64,000 nucleotides of DNA from Xylanibacter muris (lineage in GTDB: Bacteria; Bacteroidota; Bacteroidia; Bacteroidales; Bacteroidaceae). Shown one piece after another: positions 58,037-64,000 of the stretch; the stretch's first letter is position 1; each line of letters starts with the position of its first letter. The stretch spans positions 62,001-126,000 of the forward strand of contig NZ_JABKKF010000001.1 of assembly GCF_013166605.1 (NCBI RefSeq). Direction: 5' to 3'. The notes beneath the pieces are model-generated. The model was not told the origin of the DNA, did not search any database, and was given only the letters and a program-made list of their open reading frames with translations. The position numbers and the translations under genes were made by a program.

Positions 58037-58055
58037 CTCCCCCTTTTTTGGGGAG
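58037..58055. repeat. GC hairpin related to 14849-14865
   Basis: CTCCCC/GGGGAG stem around a T-rich loop. It keeps the same order relative to the 26-bp repeat as in the first locus, in inverted orientation. Confidence 0.45.
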
Positions 58056-58153
58056 TACGAATGGACTTCTCCTCCGGCTTAATAAAAAACAGCGTGCTTG
58101 ATAAAATTTTGAAATCTATTTACATTTCAAGTATAACCTAAAATTCACGTTCA

Positions 58154-58236
58154 ATGAACATGCCATTCACGGTCGATGAATGGCATGTTCATCAAGCAAG
58201 AATAGGCTATTCATTAAAAGAGAATAGGCCATTCAT
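58154..58236 (-). repeat. Array of four 17-bp palindromes at 22-bp period, copy 2
   Basis: Units begin at 58154, 58176, 58198 and 58220, exactly 22 bp apart, for example ATGAATGGCATGTTCAT and GAGAATAGGCCATTCAT. The reverse complement aligns without gaps to the first copy at 20940-21022 and the homology continues to about 58280. A degenerate unit precedes at 58132. Confidence 0.8.
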
Positions 58237-58420
58237 TTTTAGTACACTTCTTGATGTTACTAACATACTGTATATCAACTAATTACAAAAATCAGCATAT
58301 TCCATCAAAATCAAGGTAAAAAACTTCACGAATTTTTATTACATAAAATTCATTATACAGTCTTGAAACGTCTTTCGTTCAATACATAATTCTCATATTC
58401 ATACTCACCATGCCACATAT

Positions 58421-58463
58421 AAAAAATCGTGGCAAGGATTGTCATACTACATCCCTGCCACGA
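58421..58463 (-). terminator. Terminator of the anchor/Ig-like secreted protein gene
   Basis: Arms 58427-58439 and 58451-58463 pair over 13 bp on the minus-strand transcript (one G-U) and are followed by TTTTTT. It begins 22 bp past the stop. Confidence 0.8.
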
Positions 58464-58485
58464 AACAATGTGCCTTAAAACCGGC

Positions 58486-59826
58486 TTACTTGACTATGAT
58501 CTTCTTTCCACCTACGATATTGATACCTTTCTGCAGTTTTTCAAGACGCTGGCCTGCAAGATTATATATGGTCTTGTCTGCAGCTTTATCAGCAGTGATT
58601 CCGGAAACATCAGATGAACCTGAACCAACAGAGAAATTCTTTATCTCCCACGTACCGGCAGCCTTATCACTGCTTACATATTTGAATCCGACCTTTATCT
58701 TCTTGCCCTCATACCCAGCAAGACTTACAGACTGCTTCTCAAACTCAGAAAAACTCTTGCCTTCCGGTATCTCCGGATATGTGATTACAAACTGTTTCCA
58801 GTCACCTCCGTCTTCCTTTATCCAAAGAGTGGCTTCATTGGTAACGTCTGCAAAATACTTGCTCACACACTGGTCAAAGCTCAGTGTGCGTACCACTTCA
58901 GCAGAAGACAACACAATCCACGGAGACACAAGCCAGCTTTCCGAAGCGATGTTCTTTCCGCTTACGTATGCGGAAGCCTTCATGTATTTAAACTTATCAT
59001 CGTGCTTCCATACATACGACAAACCTTCACCAAGACTCACATTGTCGAGTGTGAAAGAACCTATGCCAAGCTCGAAAGACTCAGTATAAGGCTCGTTAAC
59101 TTCAGTCTTTACAGGTTCAAGGACTTTAAGTTCGTAAGAAGCTGTGCCGGCAGCGAACTCATCATTCTCGGCAGTCTTTGCCTCTATCACGACAACACCG
59201 GCTCCAACAAGTGAAACAACTCCCGTCTGAGCGTCAACAGTGGCAACATTGGCATCGCCTGATGAATAAACAACATCAGCGGTTGTCTCTTTTGTAAGTG
59301 TAGGAGCAGTGAATGCCTCACCCAAAACAGCGGTTACATTTGTTTCGCTGAACTTCAGACCTGCATTCTTCTTTGCCACTGTACCAGACGGCAGGTAAGT
59401 CACTTCTATCTTAGTCATACGAACCTGATTTGAAGAGGCTGTAAACACAACAGAAGCCGCATCACCGGTCCATGTTCCAATCTTATCACTATAAGAATAT
59501 GAACCACCGTTCACTGTAAAACAGCCGGGACCATATTTTGCCGTACCGTTTGCCGTACATGTAACCTCAATTCTCATTATATTGCCAAGAGCAGACTCAA
59601 CAGTCATTGTCTGGCTTTTATAACAACGGTATTCTTTTCCATTTCCCAAAATACCTTCACCTACAGTTATGGAAATACCGTCTTTTTCCATTTTCACGTT
59701 CTTAGCGGCTTCTGCAGTTCCTGCCTTGTCCGTTGTCGCATCGAATGTTACCGTCACCTGAGCACCTGCCATACCGCATATAAGCATAAGCATACTCAAT
59801 AAAGAATAGCGTAAAGTTTTGTTCAT
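58486..59826 (-). CDS. Secreted Ig-like/choice-of-anchor protein with sorting tail
   Basis: The 446-residue protein has a signal peptide (ending CGMAGAQ) and an N-terminal beta domain. A bacterial Ig-like segment follows (about 165-245, with VVYSSGDANVATVDAQTGVV and AGVVVIEAKT), then a choice-of-anchor/MAM-like beta sandwich (about 250-410, with YTESFELGIGSF, SESWLVSPWIVL and TWEIKNFSV). The end is a short sorting tail (TIYNLAGQRLEKLQKGINIV, GGKKIIVK) like that of the two island paralogues at 25-27.7 kb. It is expected on the cell surface or outside; function unknown. An exact -7 element precedes it. Confidence 0.78.
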   Translation of the reverse strand: MNKTLRYSLLSMLMLICGMAGAQVTVTFDATTDKAGTAEAAKNVKMEKDGISITVGEGILGNGKEYRCYKSQTMTVESALGNIMRIEVTCTANGTAKYGPGCFTVNGGSYSYSDKIGTWTGDAASVVFTASSNQVRMTKIEVTYLPSGTVAKKNAGLKFSETNVTAVLGEAFTAPTLTKETTADVVYSSGDANVATVDAQTGVVSLVGAGVVVIEAKTAENDEFAAGTASYELKVLEPVKTEVNEPYTESFELGIGSFTLDNVSLGEGLSYVWKHDDKFKYMKASAYVSGKNIASESWLVSPWIVLSSAEVVRTLSFDQCVSKYFADVTNEATLWIKEDGGDWKQFVITYPEIPEGKSFSEFEKQSVSLAGYEGKKIKVGFKYVSSDKAAGTWEIKNFSVGSGSSDVSGITADKAADKTIYNLAGQRLEKLQKGINIVGGKKIIVK

Positions 59827-59863
59827 AATTTAAATTTTTATTGATTATAATTCTAATTTTATG

Positions 59864-59871
59864 CAAATATA
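59864..59871 (-). promoter_or_regulatory. -7 element of the Ig-like secreted protein gene
   Basis: The minus strand reads TATATTTG, an exact TAnnTTTG, 38 nt upstream of the start. A TTTC lies 18 nt farther upstream as an imperfect -33 box. Confidence 0.5.
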
Positions 59872-59952
59872 CGCAAAATATCCATGCATGAAATGCTTCC
59901 ATATACTAAAAATCCCCCATATTATACTTATTTATATTTTAGATATTTAAAA

Positions 59953-59983
59953 TTTGCACTATACCTTTTTTTTCGTATCTTTG
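59953..59983 (+). promoter_or_regulatory. Exact promoter at the head of the leuS repeat array
   Basis: TTTG (59953-59956), 19 nt, TATCTTTG (59976-59983). It lies just before the first 67-bp repeat, so a transcript from here would include all four repeats (leader about 340 nt). Confidence 0.65.
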
Positions 59984-59986
59984 CAT

Positions 59987-60253
59987 AAGATAGGCGGCAC
60001 CTCAGCAACTTGAAACAAGTTTTCATTGCATTCGGTTTGCACTATCTTTGCATAAGATAGGCGGCACCTCAGCAACTTGAAACAAGTTTTCATTGCATTC
60101 GGTTTGCACTATCTTTGCATAAGATAGGCGGCACCTCAGCAACTTGAAACAAGTTTTCATTGCATTCGGTTTGCACTATCTTTGCATAAGATAGGCGGCA
60201 CCTCAGCAATTTGAAACAAGTTTCATTGCGTTCGGTTTGCGCTATCTTTGCAT
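59987..60253 (+). repeat. Four tandem 67-bp repeats upstream of leuS
   Basis: Units start at 59987, 60054, 60121 and 60188 (67, 67, 67 and 66 bp). The first three are identical; the fourth has a few substitutions and one deletion. Each begins AAGATAGGCGGCACCTCAGC and ends TTTGCACTATCTTTGCAT (GCGCT in the last), so each ends in a TATCTTTG -7 box with a TTTT or GTTT sequence about 19 nt upstream. The 499-bp gap 59827-60325 holds no other feature. Confidence 0.9.
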
Positions 60254-60325
60254 AACACAAGCCTGCTTCTGTAAAGAAACCGGCACTTTTATCATTATGA
60301 GCAAAACAATATCTATAATAGAAAC

Positions 60326-63184
60326 ATGGAATATAATTTCAGGGAAATCGAAAAAAAGTGGCAGAAAAAATGGGTAGAACAAAACACCTATCGTGTCATA
60401 GAGGATAATAATAAGGAAAAGTTTTATGTACTCAACATGTTTCCGTATCCGTCAGGAGCCGGACTGCATGTTGGACACCCTCTCGGATATATAGCATCCG
60501 ACATATATGCGCGTTACAAGCGTCTGCAGGGATTCAATGTGCTGAACCCTATGGGATACGATGCCTACGGACTGCCGGCGGAACAATATGCCATCCAGAC
60601 AGGACAGCATCCTGCCGTAACGACAGTAAACAATATTGCCAGATATCGTGAACAGCTGGACAAGATAGGCTTCTCTTTCGACTGGAGCAGGGAAGTGCGT
60701 ACATGCGACCCTGAGTATTACCATTGGACGCAATGGGCTTTCCAGAAAATGTTCAACAGCTTTTACTGCAACACATGCGGAAAGGCACAACCTATAGAAA
60801 AACTTATCGAACACTTCGAAAAGAACGGAACGGCAGGTCTTGACGTGGCACAGAGCGAGGAACTTTGCTTCACGGCAGAGGAATGGAACACCATGGACGA
60901 GACACAGAAGCAGCAGACACTAATGAATTACCGTATAGCATATATAGGCGAGACAATGGTAAACTGGTGTGCAGGGCTCGGAACCGTGCTTGCAAACGAT
61001 GAGGTGGTAGACGGTGTTTCCGAGCGCGGAGGATACCCTGTAGTACAGAGAAAAATGCGTCAGTGGTGCCTGAGGGTAAGCGCATACGCACAAAGACTTC
61101 TCGACGGTCTTGACACTGTCGACTGGACCGACTCACTGAAAGAGACACAACGCAACTGGATAGGCCGCTCAGAAGGTACGGAGGTGGTTTTCTCCGTTAA
61201 GGACAGCGATGTGAAATTCACTATATTCACCACACGTGCCGACACGATGTTCGGTGTCACATTCATGGTACTCGCACCGGAAAGCGAATACGTTCCACTG
61301 GTCACCGCAAAAGAACAGAAACAGGCCGTCGACGACTATGTGACGGCAACAAAAAAACGTACCGAGCGTGAACGCATATCCGACAGAAAAGTAACCGGAG
61401 TATTTACGGGCTCATACGCTGTAAACCCGTTCACGGGAGAAGCGATACCTATATGGGTAAGCGACTACGTATTGGCAGGATACGGCACAGGAGCGATAAT
61501 GGCCGTACCGGCTCACGACTCACGCGACTATGCCTTTGCAAAGCATTTTAACCTCCCGATAATACCGCTTATCGAAGGTGCAGACATCAGTGAGGAAAGC
61601 TACGACGCCAAAGAAGGCATTGTATGTAATTCGCCAAGAAAAGAATGTGCATCCAAGGACGGAGGCTTATGTCTCAACGGTCTTACAGTAAAGGAGGCCA
61701 TAGCGGCAACAAAGAAATACGTGGCCGACCACAACATGGGACGCATAAAGGTTAACTTCCGCCTGCGCGATGCCATATTCTCGCGTCAGAGATACTGGGG
61801 TGAGCCATTCCCTGTATATTATAAGGATAACATGCCTTATATGATTCCTGAAGACAAACTGCCGCTTGAACTTCCGGAGATAGACAAATATCAGCCTACA
61901 GAGACCGGAGAGCCACCGCTGGGTCATGCAAGGAGATGGGCATGGGATACGGAAAAAGAAATAGTTGTCGACAAATCCCTTATCGACAACATAAAGGTTT
62001 TCCCGCTTGAACTGAACACTATGCCCGGATTCGCAGGTTCATCGGCATATTATCTGCGCTATATGGATCCTAAGAATCCGAATGCCATCGTCGGCAAAGA
62101 AGCTGACGAATACTGGAAAAACGTAGACCTGTATGTGGGAGGAACGGAACATGCCACCGGACACCTTATCTATTCACGCTTCTGGAACAAGTTCCTTTTC
62201 GACACCGATGTGACATGCATGGAAGAGCCTTTCCGCAAACTTGTAAACCAGGGTATGATACAGGGACGCAGCAACTTTGTATACAGGATAAACTCTGACG
62301 ACCATTCAAAAGCTCCGGTATTCGTAAGTCTCGGACTGAAAGACTCTTATGATGTCACCCCGATACATGTGGATGTAAACATAGTAAGCGGTGACGTGCT
62401 CGATACTGAGGCATTCAGAAACTGGCGTCCGGAATATAACAATGCGGAGTTTATACTTGAAGACGGAAAGTATATTTGCGGATGGGCAGTTGAAAAAATG
62501 TCAAAGTCAATGTTCAACGTTGTCAATCCCGACATGATAGTCGAGAAATACGGTGCCGACACACTACGCCTGTATGAGATGTTCCTCGGACCGGTTGAAC
62601 AAAGCAAGCCATGGGACACAAACGGTATTGACGGATGCCACCGTTTCCTTAAGAAATTCTGGGGACTGTTCTACGCAAACCGTTCCGATGAATTTATGCC
62701 GAACAATGATGAGGCAACGCCCGAACAGCTTAAAAGCGTGCATAAGCTCATAAAGAAAGTAACACACGATATAGAGACATTCTCATACAACACATCTATA
62801 TCGGCATTCATGATTTGCGTGTCTGAACTTGCACAGACAAAATGCCGCAACAAAGAACTACTGAAGACAACCGTGATACTCATGGCTCCGTTTGCGCCTC
62901 ACATCGCAGAGGAACTGTGGGAAGCATTGGGAGAAAACGGTTCCGTATGCGATGCACAATGGCCTGTATATAATGAGAAGTATCTTGTCGAAAGCCAGAT
63001 GCAGCTCACCGTATCTTTCAACGGCAAAGCAAGATTCCAGATGCAGTTTGCAGCAGATGCTGACAACAAGACCATTGAGGAATCCGTACTGGCGGATGAA
63101 AGAACGGCTAAATATATCGGTGAAAAGAATATAATGAAAGTTATCATCGTACCGAAACGTATAGTGAATGTCGTTATAAAGTAA
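60326..63184 (+). CDS. leuS: Leucyl-tRNA synthetase
   Basis: LeuRS charges tRNA-Leu. The 952-residue class I synthetase has the HIGH motif as [10 protein letters not shown] (about residues 48-57), the CP1 editing domain with [13 protein letters not shown], and the KMSKS motif in [10 protein letters not shown] (about residue 720), followed by the anticodon-binding domain. It is longer than E. coli LeuRS (860), as typical for Bacteroidetes, with insertions in the N-terminal half. The leader contains four tandem 67-bp repeats with -7 boxes; no T-box or leader peptide is evident. A strong hairpin terminator follows. Confidence 0.96.
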   Translation: MEYNFREIEKKWQKKWVEQNTYRVIEDNNKEKFYVLNMFPYPSGAGLHVGHPLGYIASDIYARYKRLQGFNVLNPMGYDAYGLPAEQYAIQTGQHPAVTTVNNIARYREQLDKIGFSFDWSREVRTCDPEYYHWTQWAFQKMFNSFYCNTCGKAQPIEKLIEHFEKNGTAGLDVAQSEELCFTAEEWNTMDETQKQQTLMNYRIAYIGETMVNWCAGLGTVLANDEVVDGVSERGGYPVVQRKMRQWCLRVSAYAQRLLDGLDTVDWTDSLKETQRNWIGRSEGTEVVFSVKDSDVKFTIFTTRADTMFGVTFMVLAPESEYVPLVTAKEQKQAVDDYVTATKKRTERERISDRKVTGVFTGSYAVNPFTGEAIPIWVSDYVLAGYGTGAIMAVPAHDSRDYAFAKHFNLPIIPLIEGADISEESYDAKEGIVCNSPRKECASKDGGLCLNGLTVKEAIAATKKYVADHNMGRIKVNFRLRDAIFSRQRYWGEPFPVYYKDNMPYMIPEDKLPLELPEIDKYQPTETGEPPLGHARRWAWDTEKEIVVDKSLIDNIKVFPLELNTMPGFAGSSAYYLRYMDPKNPNAIVGKEADEYWKNVDLYVGGTEHATGHLIYSRFWNKFLFDTDVTCMEEPFRKLVNQGMIQGRSNFVYRINSDDHSKAPVFVSLGLKDSYDVTPIHVDVNIVSGDVLDTEAFRNWRPEYNNAEFILEDGKYICGWAVEKMSKSMFNVVNPDMIVEKYGADTLRLYEMFLGPVEQSKPWDTNGIDGCHRFLKKFWGLFYANRSDEFMPNNDEATPEQLKSVHKLIKKVTHDIETFSYNTSISAFMICVSELAQTKCRNKELLKTTVILMAPFAPHIAEELWEALGENGSVCDAQWPVYNEKYLVESQMQLTVSFNGKARFQMQFAADADNKTIEESVLADERTAKYIGEKNIMKVIIVPKRIVNVVIK

Positions 63185-63189
63185 CAGCA

Positions 63190-63231
63190 AGCCTCGGCAT
63201 AATCAAAATAAAGTTTGATTATGCCGAGGCT
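63190..63231 (+). terminator. Terminator of leuS
   Basis: A perfect 18-bp stem (63190-63207 with 63214-63231) with a 6-nt loop, 6 nt after the leuS stop. Confidence 0.85.
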
Positions 63232-63288
63232 AAACATTTATTCAAAACAAGGTTTAAAATAAACAAGTATAATAAAAAACAATAATTT

Positions 63289-64000
63289 ATGAACAGGCAA
63301 ATAATACTACGTGAAGCCAAGGACTATTTCAATATAACGTTGGGACTTATGTTATATACCTTTGCCTTTACGGTATTTTTGCTACCTTACGAGATAGTGA
63401 CCGGAGGTATAGCCGGTATAGGCGCCATAACGTTTTATGCCACCGGTTTTCCTGTACAATGGACTTTCTTCATTATAAATGCTGTGCTGATTGTGGCAGC
63501 GTTAAAAGAACTCGGATGGCGTTTTCTGGCAAAAACCATATACGCCACCTTCGCACTTACATTCCTGCTTGACATTGCACAAAAGATTGTAATAATGCCC
63601 AACGGGGAATTCTACAAGCTCCTCGGTGAGGGTAACGACTTCATGTCGCTCATCATCGGATGTATGCTCACCGGAACCGCACTTGCCATTGTATTCCTTA
63701 ACAACGGAAGCACCGGAGGCACAGACATCGTAGCGGCAGTGGTGAACAAACACCACAACATTTCCCTTGGAAAAGTCCTGTTGCTTGTAGACCTCTGTAT
63801 CATTAGCAGTTGTCTCGCAATAGATACCTTCGGACCGTTTTCAATAAGATGCCAGAAAGTGGTGTTCGGCCTGTGCACCATGTTTGTGGAATGTTCAATG
63901 CTCGACTATGTAATGAACTGGCAACGGCAATCCGTGCAATTTCTTATCTTTTCAAAAAAATATCAGGAAATAGCAAACGCCATTGCCATGACGACAGACC
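63289..64000 (+). CDS. YitT family membrane protein (truncated by window end)
   Basis: An open frame from ATG at 63289 runs past the end of the window (237 codons visible). It starts MNRQIILREAKDYFNITLG and has about five hydrophobic segments with the YitT/DUF161 motifs LLPYEIVTGGIAGIG and NNGSTGGTDIVAAVV. A DUF2179 C-terminal domain seems to begin near FSKKYQEIANAIAM. The family consists of membrane proteins of unclear transport function. It follows leuS after a terminator, so it probably has its own promoter. Confidence 0.85.
   Translation, partial: MNRQIILREAKDYFNITLGLMLYTFAFTVFLLPYEIVTGGIAGIGAITFYATGFPVQWTFFIINAVLIVAALKELGWRFLAKTIYATFALTFLLDIAQKIVIMPNGEFYKLLGEGNDFMSLIIGCMLTGTALAIVFLNNGSTGGTDIVAAVVNKHHNISLGKVLLLVDLCIISSCLAIDTFGPFSIRCQKVVFGLCTMFVECSMLDYVMNWQRQSVQFLIFSKKYQEIANAIAMTTD

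Larger units (their letters stand above)
57538..58420. other. Repeat-rich gap of about 0.9 kb
   Basis: No gene is supportable here. It holds, in order, one copy of the 67-bp promoter-like repeat, the 26-bp hairpin repeat, a GC hairpin and the second 22-bp-phased palindrome array. The last three are inverted relatives of elements at 14.8-15 kb and 20.9-21 kb. A diverged AT-rich stretch follows to the terminator at 58421. Confidence 0.6.

Noticed and set aside
20890..58280. The inverted repeat pair as ends of a 37-kb invertible or mobile segment
   Set aside because: The interval is full of conserved housekeeping genes (polA-adjacent region excluded; ychF, mutS, infB, suf, ruvB), no recombinase is present, and the two copies have diverged, so a mobile element of this size is unlikely.
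59987..60253. Tandem repeats before leuS as a CRISPR array
   Set aside because: The units are contiguous 67-bp copies with no variable spacers, and no cas genes are present.

Overview
The window looks like a chromosomal segment of a Bacteroidales bacterium, most likely Prevotellaceae or a close relative. Three lines of evidence point there. The promoters follow the Bacteroidetes pattern (TTTG, about 19 nt, TAnnTTTG; exact TTTG-N19-TATCTTTG copies precede rimP, a secreted-protein gene and the leuS repeat array). Ribosome binding sites are A-rich and lack clear Shine-Dalgarno sequences. Several secreted proteins carry type IX secretion (T9SS) style C-terminal tails, and a gingipain-like C25 protease is present. 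I recognise no rRNA, tRNA, CRISPR array or complete insertion sequence.

Layout. 1-3.7 kb: fumarate reductase/succinate dehydrogenase frdCAB (minus strand). 4-10.8 kb: mnmG, apt, uvrC, dtd, a MazG-like pyrophosphohydrolase and deoC (plus strand), with two near-perfect parS sites around apt and uvrC. 10.9-14.8 kb: a polyprenyl diphosphate synthase divergent from polA. 15-20.5 kb: a tripartite heavy-metal RND efflux operon (minus strand). 20.5-21.6 kb: about 1 kb without a convincing gene but with a striking array of palindromic 17-mers in a 22-bp phase. 21.6-27.7 kb: a secreted-protein island (S74-like fibre protein with a T9SS tail, C25 cysteine protease, two paralogous secreted proteins, the second with its tail out of frame). 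27.8-31.8 kb: ychF, lgt and a multidomain pectate lyase.

31.8-46.3 kb is conserved information-processing and Fe-S cluster biology: mutS with a thioredoxin-fold lipoprotein (minus strand), then rimP-nusA-infB, sufBCDS and rnhB (plus strand). 46.3-52.4 kb carries minus-strand genes: ybeY, coaD and ruvB; dusB; then dprA, a thioesterase and a DUF2851 gene. 52.5-56 kb is dapB, lepB, a catalytically degenerate lepB paralogue and a WbqC-family gene. 56-60 kb holds a DUF2264 protein, a repeat-rich gap and a secreted choice-of-anchor/Ig-like protein. leuS (preceded by four tandem 67-bp repeats carrying promoter-like ends) and a truncated YitT-family membrane protein end the window.

Most genes are ordinary housekeeping functions. 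The most interesting material lies between genes: the 22-bp-phased palindrome array present as two inverted homologous copies 37 kb apart, the 67-bp promoter-bearing repeat in front of three unrelated genes, the parS pair, and a terminator-like hairpin directly behind the nusA-operon promoter. In coding sequence, the best leads are the secreted protease island, the out-of-frame secretion tail behind a T7 slippery tract, and the signal-peptidase paralogue lacking both catalytic residues.
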